Part shown: in pieces, positions 1 through 7,664 of the stretch
Layout of the letters: every line of letters begins with the position of its first letter
Position numbering within the stretch: position 1 is the first letter of the stretch
Assembly: GCA_958295765.1 (NCBI GenBank)
Contig: CATQHB010000002.1
Location: forward strand, 942,091 to 1,006,090
Origin: an uncultured Dehalococcoidia bacterium
GTDB lineage: Bacteria > Chloroflexota > Dehalococcoidia > Lucifugimonadales > UBA3495
DNA length: 64,000 nucleotides
Direction: 5' to 3'
The notes under the pieces: model-generated
The model's database searches: none
The model's input: the letters and a program-made list of their open reading frames with translations, nothing else
Told to the model about the DNA's origin: nothing
Translations under genes and position numbers: made by a program

Positions 1-1068
1 TTCGTTGGGCCGGACTACGCTCGGCGGCTGGGCGCCGAGTTGTTGCCTCTGGACGACCTGCTGGCCCGGGCCGACTTCGTAACCCTGCATACGCCGCTGA
101 CCCCCGCCACCGCCAACCTGATTGGCGCGCGGGAGTTGGCCTTGATGAAGCCGGACGCGCGCTTGGTGAACGTGGCGCGGGGCGAGTTGATTGACGAGGC
201 GGCCCTGCTCCAGGCCCTGGAAGCCGACCGGCTGGCCGGGGTCGCCCTGGACGTTTTTGTCCAGGAACCGCCCCAGGACCCGGCCCTGGTCGCCCACCCC
301 AAGGTTATGGCGACTCCCCACCTGGGCGCCTCGACCCAGGAGGCCCAGCGGGAGGTGGCGATTGAGGCGGCGGAGCAGGTGCTGGCAGTGCTGGAGGGAC
401 GCCCGGCCCGCAATACGGTCAATGCCCCCTTCCTGGCTCCCGACGCCCACGACCTGCTGGCGCCCTACATTCCGGTGGCCTCCCTGGTGGGCAAGCTGCT
501 GACCCACCTGGCCCAGGACCAGTTTGTGGGCGTTACCATTGCCTACGAGGGAGAAATCGCCCAGCACGATACGATTATGCTCAAGTCGGCGGTGCTGGCC
601 GGGGTGCTGACGCCGGTAAGCTCCGAGCAGGTGAACCTGATTAACGCGCCGGTGCTGGCCCAGCAGCGGGGCCTGCGGGTCATCGAGCAGAAAAACTCGG
701 TGGCGCCGGAGTATGCCAGCCTGCTTACCGTTACCCTGACCACCAGCAACGGCAGCGTTACCCTGGCCGGCACCTCCCTGCGCAACGAGCCGCACATCGT
801 CAAGGTCAATGACTACTGGCTGGACCTGGCCCCCTCGGTGCCTTATATGCTGTTCGTGGACAACCCGGACCAGCCGGGTTCCATTGGCGCCGTCGGCACG
901 GTAGCCGGCCGCCACAACATCAACATCAGCTTTATGGAAGTGGGCCGCCTGAGCGCCCGGGGCCAGGCAATGATGGTGCTGGGGCTGGACGACCCGGTGT
1001 CGCCCCAAGCCCTGGCGGAAATAAAGGCCCTGCCTCAGATACACGATGCGCGGTTGGTGAAGTTGTAG
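1..1068 (+). CDS. serA: D-3-phosphoglycerate dehydrogenase, 5' truncated by window
   Basis: Catalyses NAD-dependent oxidation of 3-phosphoglycerate, the first step of serine synthesis, in the cytoplasm. The open frame enters at base 1, so the N-terminal part (roughly the first 150-180 residues) lies outside the window and 355 residues remain. The catalytic Arg is in NVARGEL (fragment residue 60), the Glu in QEPP (89) and the His in PHLGAST (107). A middle region of about 130-270 fits the ASB domain of long PGDHs. The C-terminus (about 285-355, FVDNPDQPGSIG) is an ACT domain, which in the family binds serine for feedback inhibition. The family call is secure; the exact start is not visible. 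Confidence 0.95.
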   Translation, partial: FVGPDYARRLGAELLPLDDLLARADFVTLHTPLTPATANLIGARELALMKPDARLVNVARGELIDEAALLQALEADRLAGVALDVFVQEPPQDPALVAHPKVMATPHLGASTQEAQREVAIEAAEQVLAVLEGRPARNTVNAPFLAPDAHDLLAPYIPVASLVGKLLTHLAQDQFVGVTIAYEGEIAQHDTIMLKSAVLAGVLTPVSSEQVNLINAPVLAQQRGLRVIEQKNSVAPEYASLLTVTLTTSNGSVTLAGTSLRNEPHIVKVNDYWLDLAPSVPYMLFVDNPDQPGSIGAVGTVAGRHNINISFMEVGRLSARGQAMMVLGLDDPVSPQALAEIKALPQIHDARLVKL

Positions 1069-1100
1069 GGGGAGAATGGGGTCGCCTTGAAGTTGGTTTG

Positions 1101-2831
1101 CTAATTCATTAGACCGAGGCCGGGGGCCGGGCGCTCAATGGAATGAGGCCTTACCTGATTAGACTCAGGCAGTGATTCGCCGAATTCAGTTCTTGGCTCA
1201 AACAATTCGCCAAGCTGCTGGATTTTCGCATCGTTCCATTGCCAAACCCGGCCTTCGCGCGCCTCCGCAATCATACCTTCTACGAGCTTGATAATTACAC
1301 ATCGATCATACGAATTTACCCACCAGGGATACGGCATACGCTCGAAGTCTTTACTTTGTATGTTCTGCGTGTGATTGATGACCGTTTTCAGTATCCGGTT
1401 GGCTAAAGGGGACAACAGCCAGCCCAGGGTGAAAAAGAGTTCTTGCCGGCTCACGCCTTCCCGGAGGAAGGCGCACGGCGCCCCGCTGTCTAAAATATAG
1501 CCCTCCGGGATGTACCGGGAGACGAACCGGGAAGCAATAAGCTGCCAGGTTAAGCCTTCTCTACCGAAATAAGGCTGTCCGCCTACGCCACGCAAATACC
1601 AGTTTCCGGTCTTCTTATACGTGAGAACCGCGTCGCCGTCATCTTCCCAAAATATATAATGGGTTGGATTGGAGAATACCAGATGATTATTTGCCTTGTT
1701 GTAAGGACGATACCGGTCGTCCGGGAGGGGAACAGTGAGCGGATTGTCTAGCGGCAGTATCCTGACCCTGCGCTCAGCATCTCCCCGAGCTTCAGACTCT
1801 TCCAGCAACTGACGGCGTTTAACCGGCAACTTTCCGAGGCGCGCCCGTTCCAGTTCGTAGTTTACTGTGACGGGGGCATCGTAGAACTCGAAACGGTATG
1901 GCTCTACGATTCTTTGACTTTCATCTACTTGGCGAACAAAAAACTCGTTCTTGCCCGTGGTCATACCGCTGGACGCTACAAAGTAGTCTCCCAGTAGTGG
2001 GCCGGCGAAAAACTTTGCAAACTTATCAGTAATGCCCCAAGACAGATTTGGGGTAGTGTTGATAATTTTATTATCTATCTGCCGGGAGTTTCGCAGCACA
2101 CGGCCAGGCTGTCCGCCTTTCCTGAAATTGAGAACCAGCATTGGATAGGACGTTTCGTTGGAGAATTCTTGAATATCTCTGAGGGTAACCTCGCCATGTT
2201 CCATCAGCAACTTCCTCAGGCCGGTCATTGTAGGAATGGTTAGTATCGTGTTGCTGCACACAAACACTAATTGGCCGCCCGGTTTGAGCAAATCGAGGGA
2301 GGCTACGATAAAGAACGCATAGGTCTCTTTTTTGATTTTCTTACCTAGACGCTTGCCGAGAATTTTATCCAGGGAATCTTCAATTGAATGGTCAAACGTA
2401 CCCCCAAAAGGCGGGTTTCCGATTATCAGGTCAAAACTTTCCTTCATTAAGGTTCCCGTCCGGTCGGTTGCCCAGCCATTAGCGACACCTGATAAGTAGT
2501 CTCGGAAAAAGTCAGCCTCGCGCACTTCCCATTGGAAACAGCCTTCAGCCTGGGCCGATTTGTTCTCCATCAGAATACGCGCTTGATGCGCCAAATGTGA
2601 ATCGACCTCAATGCCGAGCAACTCAACGCCTTGACTGCTTTGGCTCAGGTCATTGCCGGTAATTCTATTGGCTATGGCCGATAGAAATGCGCCGTCTCCA
2701 CAAGACGGTTCAAGGATACGGTTACATCCATCAAGCCGAATGTCCGAAACTATCTGCCGAGCAAGCCAATCGGGAGTCATATATTGGCCGGCTTGTCGCT
2801 TGAGTTCTCGGTGATGTTTTCGCTGCCTCAC
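1101..2831 (-). CDS. DNA adenine methyltransferase of a restriction-modification pair
   Basis: Predicted S-adenosylmethionine-dependent N6-adenine DNA methyltransferase of 576 residues. It has an N-terminal GQYMTP segment, SAM-binding motif I around residues 39-50 (EPSCGDGAFL), and the catalytic NPPF motif at 139-142. The long C-terminal half resembles the target-recognition region of TaqI-type enzymes. The start overlaps the end of the upstream nuclease-like gene by 4 bases, so the two are translationally coupled with the nuclease first. The pair looks AT-richer than serA and the downstream metabolic gene, consistent with transfer. Recognition sequence cannot be read from this. Confidence 0.88.
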   Translation of the reverse strand: MRQRKHHRELKRQAGQYMTPDWLARQIVSDIRLDGCNRILEPSCGDGAFLSAIANRITGNDLSQSSQGVELLGIEVDSHLAHQARILMENKSAQAEGCFQWEVREADFFRDYLSGVANGWATDRTGTLMKESFDLIIGNPPFGGTFDHSIEDSLDKILGKRLGKKIKKETYAFFIVASLDLLKPGGQLVFVCSNTILTIPTMTGLRKLLMEHGEVTLRDIQEFSNETSYPMLVLNFRKGGQPGRVLRNSRQIDNKIINTTPNLSWGITDKFAKFFAGPLLGDYFVASSGMTTGKNEFFVRQVDESQRIVEPYRFEFYDAPVTVNYELERARLGKLPVKRRQLLEESEARGDAERRVRILPLDNPLTVPLPDDRYRPYNKANNHLVFSNPTHYIFWEDDGDAVLTYKKTGNWYLRGVGGQPYFGREGLTWQLIASRFVSRYIPEGYILDSGAPCAFLREGVSRQELFFTLGWLLSPLANRILKTVINHTQNIQSKDFERMPYPWWVNSYDRCVIIKLVEGMIAEAREGRVWQWNDAKIQQLGELFEPRTEFGESLPESNQVRPHSIERPAPGLGLMN

Positions 2832-3529
2832 AACACGAACCTCATATTGGACTGATTTACCACAAACTCGGTACGGAGAAATTCGTTAAGCATATCCCGT
2901 TGGCCTTCCACACGGGCTTCTCGATTGGTTATCAGGACCCGCACTTGGGCCTCAAACAACGCAAAGAGGCTACGGGTTTTCGCTTGAATGGATTGCTCCT
3001 CAGGGATATGTCCAGAGTCAAAAGCATCATAAAAATCTTGCTCGCGGAGCATAATCTGGCCTGGCCCGGCGTCGTAGGTTATGAATTCCGTCCAGTCCAG
3101 CAAGTCGAAAAGATAGGCTTTGTGAGTTATATCATTGGATACGTTGAACTTGATGATAAGCAAGTAATAAGAATCAATCAAATGTTGAAACAGGTAGTTG
3201 AGGAGTTTTTGCATTGACACCACATTGGGCAGTCCGTTGCGGGCTTGCAGGCCGGATTTTACATTAACCGGGTTGAAAATGCCTTGAGAGTGTACCCATA
3301 TATCTCCCATTGACCGCTTCCTGATTCCGCCCTTCCGGTCCCCTTCATACCGGGTATCTAAATGGACTTTCAAGAGGGAACTGGTCCGGTCGTCAACATA
3401 GTCGGCCATTCGATGCCCGGGTTCTTTGCCGCTTATCAACTCGGCAAATCCTTGATCCTGCGTATGGGCTGACCAGTGTTCGTCAACTAGATTCAATATC
3501 TGACTTTGCAGTTCTTTCACCAGGGCCAT
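2828..3529 (-). CDS. putative type II restriction endonuclease (PD-(D/E)XK-like)
   Basis: A 233-residue protein encoded immediately upstream of, and overlapping, the methyltransferase. The segment MGDIWV (Asp76) followed by PVNVKSG (Lys91) has the spacing of a PD-(D/E)XK nuclease core with Asn in place of the usual acidic residue before the Lys. Full family assignment is not possible by eye. Position and coupling make the cognate restriction enzyme the best call. GGGAG lies just upstream of the ATG and a promoter is visible at 3562-3591. Alternative: an accessory or specificity protein. Confidence 0.6.
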   Translation of the reverse strand: MALVKELQSQILNLVDEHWSAHTQDQGFAELISGKEPGHRMADYVDDRTSSLLKVHLDTRYEGDRKGGIRKRSMGDIWVHSQGIFNPVNVKSGLQARNGLPNVVSMQKLLNYLFQHLIDSYYLLIIKFNVSNDITHKAYLFDLLDWTEFITYDAGPGQIMLREQDFYDAFDSGHIPEEQSIQAKTRSLFALFEAQVRVLITNREARVEGQRDMLNEFLRTEFVVNQSNMRFVL

Positions 3530-3561
3530 AAAATACTCCCTTCAGGCAAACTTCGCAGCCG

Positions 3562-3591
3562 AGCATAGCACAGGGCCGGTTTTGCTCACAA
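3562..3591 (-). promoter_or_regulatory. promoter of the restriction-modification pair
   Basis: On the minus strand, TTGTGA (3591-3586) and TATGCT (3567-3562) are separated by 18 bases, and the nuclease start codon lies about 33 bases further down. This is a plausible housekeeping sigma promoter, not tested. Confidence 0.5.
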
Positions 3592-3649
3592 TGGGCAATA
3601 GTCATCACTGGGATAAGATACTCCATCGTCCGGCCGGCAGAATACGGGG

Positions 3650-3678
3650 TTGACGCTAAAGATTCAGCGGGCTATGCA
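3650..3678 (+). promoter_or_regulatory. promoter of the ketopantoate-reductase-like gene
   Basis: TTGACG at 3650-3655 and TATGCA at 3673-3678 are spaced 17 bases apart, with the start codon about 70 bases downstream. The upstream stretch 3592-3649 holds nothing else recognisable. Confidence 0.5.
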
Positions 3679-3748
3679 GACGATGCCGGTGAATATGATA
3701 TGCTATAGCCCGTGAACGCGATACTTGACGCAAAGGAGAGCAACCAAA

Positions 3749-4798
3749 ATGGCCGAAAAAATTGCGATTATGGGGGCCGGCGCCCTGGGCAGTTACGTTG
3801 GCGCCTTTCTGGCGCAGGCCGGCGAGGATATTACCTTCGTTGATATGTGGCCGGAGCACGTGGAAACTATGCGCGCCCAGGGCCTGCGGGCCAGCGGCAG
3901 CCAGGGCGACTTTACCGTCCCGGTTAAGGCGATGCACCTGACCGATGCCCAGGCCATTACTGAAGCCTTCGACTTCGCCTTTATCGCCATGAAATCCTAC
4001 GATACCGAGTGGGCGACCCACTTTATCAAACGCTACGTCAAGCCGGAGGGGTTCTTTATCTCCCTGCAAAACTGCTGGAATGACCCGCTCATCGGCGAGA
4101 TTGTCGGCCATGACCGGGAAATGGGCTGCATTGCCTCCCACATTGAGGTGGCTTTGTGGGAGCCGGGCCACGTGCTGCGCGGCGGGCCGGTGGGCCGGGA
4201 ACACGGTCACGTAGTGTTCCGGGTCGGCGAGCAGAACGGCCAAATCACGCCCCGCAGCGAGGGCGTGGCCCAAAAGCTGGACACCATTGACGCCGCCTAC
4301 GCCACCGACAACCTCCAAGGGGAACGCTGGGCCAAGCTCTGCCAGAACGGGATGGGCAACGCCATTTCCGCGATGTCCGCCCTGGGTTCCCAGGACATGG
4401 CCGAGGACTCCCGCTGCCGCCTCATCCGCATCCACCTGGCTAAAGAAGGGGCGCAGGTAGGCCTGGCCCAGGGGCTGAACGTGGTGGACATCAACGGCAT
4501 CTCCGTCAACACCTGGGCCGACGCCGACCGGGGGGATGTGTTTGAGGAGTTGGACGGCATAATGACCGGACGGGGCGGGCGGGTCAACTGGCTGGCCTCT
4601 ATGGCCCAGGACGTGCATAAGGGCCGCCATTCGGAGATTGACTTTATGAACGGCCTGATTTGCCGCAAGGGGCAGGAGACCGGCGTGCCGACTCCCTTCC
4701 ACGACGCCATCGTGGACGCCATGCACGGCATCGACGACGGCTCCCTGAAACCCGACCCGGCCAACGTTGACCGCATAATGCGGGCGGTGGGGCGGTAG
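3749..4798 (+). CDS. ketopantoate reductase family (ApbA/PanE-like) dehydrogenase
   Basis: 349-residue NAD(P)H-dependent oxidoreductase of the 2-dehydropantoate 2-reductase fold. The N-terminal Rossmann motif is IMGAGALGSYVG. The C-terminal helical domain contains the RWAKLCQNGMGN segment, whose Lys matches the family's catalytic Lys position. The ATG at 3749 is chosen because AAGGAG lies 10 bases upstream; a TTG 24 bases earlier would precede this site. It could reduce ketopantoate, but many paralogues act on other 2-oxo acids and no other pan gene is adjacent (panD is 29 kb away), so no symbol is given. It ends 15 bases from the convergent NYN gene. Confidence 0.85.
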   Translation: MAEKIAIMGAGALGSYVGAFLAQAGEDITFVDMWPEHVETMRAQGLRASGSQGDFTVPVKAMHLTDAQAITEAFDFAFIAMKSYDTEWATHFIKRYVKPEGFFISLQNCWNDPLIGEIVGHDREMGCIASHIEVALWEPGHVLRGGPVGREHGHVVFRVGEQNGQITPRSEGVAQKLDTIDAAYATDNLQGERWAKLCQNGMGNAISAMSALGSQDMAEDSRCRLIRIHLAKEGAQVGLAQGLNVVDINGISVNTWADADRGDVFEELDGIMTGRGGRVNWLASMAQDVHKGRHSEIDFMNGLICRKGQETGVPTPFHDAIVDAMHGIDDGSLKPDPANVDRIMRAVGR

Positions 4799-4813
4799 AG
4801 CACCGCCGGCAGT

Positions 4814-5449
4814 TCACCAGGAGTTGGGCTTGGTGATGATGCCCCGGGCATCCCGGAGTTGGTCGGGGAATTGGCTGGCGCTCAACGGGCCGCGGCGTAT
4901 CGGGCGGTAGAAGTCGGCGGCTTGGGACAGCGCCCAGCTACGTCTTTCCCGTGGGTTGAAAACGCCCACCTGGATAGCAAGTTGGCTGCGGATAAACTCT
5001 ATTGGCGTCTTGAAGTCGGAGTCGTTGGATAACAGGACCGCCATTTCGCAGTCGCGGTTAAAGGCGTCAATCAGCAGGTAGGTGGCAAGGTTGACGTCAG
5101 TACCCTTTTCCTCGGTTCTCGACACCTCTACGGTTCGCGGGCCATCAGCAGGGGGCTGCGTCAGGGACATTCTCGCCGGGTGGGACAGAAAATGACCGTA
5201 GTGAATTGACAGGTTCGGTATGGTTTTCAATGCCCGCAAGTAGGTAAGTTGTCGCTGGGGTTGCGACGGATTGTCCGGCCTGGAATTAACCAGGGCGGTA
5301 AAATACCTTATCCGGTTAATTTGCTGGTCGGGAAGCAGTAAGCTGCATAACTTTGCTAAATCCAGCCAACGGTAAGGAGTTTCTCGTAGGCAACCGTAGT
5401 AAAGGTTAAACCCGTCGACGTAAATGTTGGTCTTCACGCATAAGTCCAT
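4814..5449 (-). CDS. NYN-domain (LabA/DUF88) predicted ribonuclease
   Basis: 211 residues with the PIN-like NYN fold: NIYVDGFNLYY near the N-terminus, EKGTDVNLA in the middle and LLSNDSDF toward the C-terminus supply the conserved acidic residues expected to bind metal and cut RNA. The first ATG is at 5449, but a GTG at 5437-5435 would give the family-typical start MKTNIYVDGFN with GGA at a reasonable distance, so the true start may be there. The gene has its own promoter and a leader with a terminator-shaped hairpin (5449-5476), which suggests attenuation. RNA target unknown. Confidence 0.85.
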   Translation of the reverse strand: MDLCVKTNIYVDGFNLYYGCLRETPYRWLDLAKLCSLLLPDQQINRIRYFTALVNSRPDNPSQPQRQLTYLRALKTIPNLSIHYGHFLSHPARMSLTQPPADGPRTVEVSRTEEKGTDVNLATYLLIDAFNRDCEMAVLLSNDSDFKTPIEFIRSQLAIQVGVFNPRERRSWALSQAADFYRPIRRGPLSASQFPDQLRDARGIITKPNSW

Positions 5450-5476
5450 AAAAAGCTGAAGCCGCCCGGAGGCGGC
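5449..5476 (-). terminator. attenuator-like hairpin in the NYN gene leader
   Basis: Read on the minus strand, GCCGCC and GGCGGC pair around a 4-base loop (5476-5461). After TTCAGC comes a run of five T bases that reaches the first ATG. This is the shape of an intrinsic terminator placed between promoter and start codon. A second small pairing (CTCTG with CAGAG) lies just upstream in the leader. Confidence 0.5.
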
Positions 5477-5515
5477 CTCGCGCTCTGCCGTCGAATCGAC
5501 AGAGGTTGTATATAA

Positions 5516-5544
5516 ATGATATGCACCGAATTGGAGTTTGTCAA
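5516..5544 (-). promoter_or_regulatory. promoter of the NYN gene
   Basis: TTGACA (5544-5539), a 17-base spacer and TATCAT (5521-5516) on the minus strand form a near-consensus promoter. Transcription would start near 5508 and run into the hairpin leader. Confidence 0.65.
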
Positions 5545-5594
5545 CCCCTTTTGCCAGTCTTTCCTAACCGACTGTTACCCGATAAGGAGGGCCG

Positions 5595-6041
5595 ATGCTG
5601 ATAAAAGTTGAACCGGCCGGGTTCTTTATGTACACCGTCCAGATGATTTTTGACGTGGAAAACCCGGATGCCGAGGACGGGACGGTGCGGGACTACCTGG
5701 CGGATAACGAGCTGGAACCCCGGTATCAGTCCACCGGCAAGTACGAAGGGCGCCAATGTGAGGTGATGCAGTTCGGCGGCTGTTACCTGGGCCGCCACCT
5801 GCAAAGCGTCGGCCAGATTCAGCGCCGGGCGGTGGAAGTGGAGTTGCTGACCGCCGAGGTGGAAAGCCACCTGACCGCCCTGGCAGTGGAGTTGCCGGCG
5901 GAAACGGTGGCCGCCCTGGCCGCCGACTTTCACCAGGAGTCCGCCTTCCAAGCCAACGAAGCCGGCGAGTTGACCGCCGTATTAGACCGGGAAGCGGTCA
6001 AGGAAGCGGCGCTAAGGCTGGGGGGCGGCGGCGGCCGGTAA
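5595..6041 (+). CDS. conserved-looking protein of unknown function
   Basis: 148 residues, no family recognised. The start is well supported by AAGGAGG at 5584-5590. The protein is soluble-looking, with an acidic first half (residues 20-45, rich in Asp/Glu), a central GGCYLGRHLQ segment with two nearby Cys residues, an Ala/Leu/Glu-rich helical second half, and a Gly-rich tail ending GGGGGR. It has no signal peptide or membrane segment. It ends 5 bases before the convergent AAA+ gene. Function not assigned. Confidence 0.6.
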   Translation: MLIKVEPAGFFMYTVQMIFDVENPDAEDGTVRDYLADNELEPRYQSTGKYEGRQCEVMQFGGCYLGRHLQSVGQIQRRAVEVELLTAEVESHLTALAVELPAETVAALAADFHQESAFQANEAGELTAVLDREAVKEAALRLGGGGGR

Positions 6042-6046
6042 TCCCC

Positions 6047-7483
6047 CTACCGCTGATACCGATACCCCGCCGCCGTCCGCTCGCAGTTCAGGCGGCGGTT
6101 CAGGTGCAGCCCCTCCAGCACGAACTCGATTGCCGCCGCCAGGGTTTCCGGCCGTTGGTCGTCGGTCAGCCGGGCCACCGCCGTCGCCAGTCCGTCCACC
6201 CGGTCCGCCAGGGCCGGATACTCGCCGGCCGGTTTCTCGCTGCCGGTTTCGGCATTGTTGCCCAGGTCAAAGGACGTTACGATGTCATCCAGGGACTCCA
6301 CGTCAAAGTAGCGGCCAAAGACCCGCAGGACGGCCCGCCGGGTCAAGTCCTCCATCACCCGGCCTTCCCGACCCTCCTCAAAAGTTTCCAACTCAATCTT
6401 GCCCCCAAAGGAGGCGGTGATGTAGGGCAGGTCGCTGATGCGGGGGCAGGCCGCCGCATCCCCGGAGCGAATGGCCCGGCGTACTGCGTTGCTCAACAGG
6501 GTCTCATAGTTGGCGATGGATACCCGGACGCTGACCCCGGAACGCTGGTTGATTTCGTTGCTGCTCCGCGCCTGGGCGGTAATCTCCGCCAGGATTTCCT
6601 TCATATACCGGGGGATGACCAGGCTCTCCTCATCGAACAGGGGGGAACGCTCCTGGTCCATAATGGTGATTTCTTCCTCAATGTGCCGGGGGTAATGGGT
6701 GTGAATCTGGGAGCCGTAGCGGTCTTTCAGAGGGGTAACGATGCGGCCCCGGTTGGTATAGTCCTCCGGGTTGGCGGTCGCCACCACGTAAACGTCCAAG
6801 GGCAGGCGGATGCGGTAGCCCTTGATTTGCACGTCCCGCTCCTCCATCAGGTTAAAGAGGCCCACCTGAATCCGCTCGGCCAGGTCGGGCAGTTCGTTGA
6901 TGGAGAAAATGCCCCGGTTGGTGCGGGGCACCAGGCCGTAGTGAATCGCCAGTTCGTCGGACAGGTGCCGCCCCTCGGCCACCTTGATGGGGTCAATTTC
7001 GCCAATCAGGTCGGCGATGGAGATGTCCGGGGTCGCCAGCTTTTCCGAGTAGCGTTCCTCCGGGGTTATCCACTCGACGGCCGCCCCGTCGCCCACCTCA
7101 TCCACCAGGTCGCGGCAGGCCCGGCAGATGGGGTTGAAGGGGTCGTCGTTAATCTCACAGCCGGCGATTTTGGGGATGGCTGCATCCAGCAGGTTGACCA
7201 TGCTGCGGATGAGGCGGGACTTGGCCTGCCCCCGCTCGCCCAGCAGGATGACATCCTGGCCGGCCAGAATCGCATTCTCCAGTTGGGGAATTACCGTGTC
7301 CTCAAAGCCGACAATGCCGGGGAAAACGATTTCCTCGGCGCGCATTTTCGCAATCAGGTTTTTGCGCAGTTCCTCCCGTACCGGCAGCACCCGGTAGCCG
7401 CTGGCGCGCAACGCGCCGACGGTGCCGGGCCGGTCGGGTTGGCCGGGTTGAATCGTATCGGGCTGGGCGGTAGCGGTCATCAT
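6047..7483 (-). CDS. MoxR/magnesium-chelatase-like AAA+ ATPase
   Basis: 478-residue AAA+ ATPase of the ChlI/MoxR type. Walker A is GERGQAKS at residues 82-89. The Walker B strand at 191-198 reads GIFSINEL, with Asn where Asp is common and the Glu kept. A sensor-1-like ATANPED segment follows. Between them is an insert with C-x2-C (PICRAC, about 119-123). The start is ATG with GGAGGGGG just upstream. MoxR ATPases usually work with a VWA-domain partner encoded next door; none is present here. Role probably chaperone-like remodelling or metal-cofactor insertion; substrate unknown. Confidence 0.85.
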   Translation of the reverse strand: MMTATAQPDTIQPGQPDRPGTVGALRASGYRVLPVREELRKNLIAKMRAEEIVFPGIVGFEDTVIPQLENAILAGQDVILLGERGQAKSRLIRSMVNLLDAAIPKIAGCEINDDPFNPICRACRDLVDEVGDGAAVEWITPEERYSEKLATPDISIADLIGEIDPIKVAEGRHLSDELAIHYGLVPRTNRGIFSINELPDLAERIQVGLFNLMEERDVQIKGYRIRLPLDVYVVATANPEDYTNRGRIVTPLKDRYGSQIHTHYPRHIEEEITIMDQERSPLFDEESLVIPRYMKEILAEITAQARSSNEINQRSGVSVRVSIANYETLLSNAVRRAIRSGDAAACPRISDLPYITASFGGKIELETFEEGREGRVMEDLTRRAVLRVFGRYFDVESLDDIVTSFDLGNNAETGSEKPAGEYPALADRVDGLATAVARLTDDQRPETLAAAIEFVLEGLHLNRRLNCERTAAGYRYQR

Positions 7484-7635
7484 CCCCCTCCATCGTCAAC
7501 TATTGGGGCCGGCGCCGGCCGGTATCCCTGGCAGGCTCGGCCGGCCGCCGTTTAGTGCCGTTTAGTATAGCACAGGCCGGGGCCGGTTCAGCCCAATCGG
7601 GGCTATTCCCAACATTTGTTGATGTTAGCACCGGG

Positions 7636-7664
7636 GTAGAGGCGGGTTACAAACCCGCCCCTAC
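7636..7664. repeat. REP-like palindrome, GGGCGGGTT family
   Basis: A 29-base near-perfect palindrome built from GGCGGGTT and AACCCGCC arms around TACA. The same family recurs at 30299-31790, 40729-40925 and 43737-43858, always outside genes. Confidence 0.85.

Noticed and set aside
28-1068. Starting serA at the first internal start codon near base 40
   Set aside because: The frame is open to base 1 and encodes conserved PGDH sequence there, so the gene is truncated by the window, not short.
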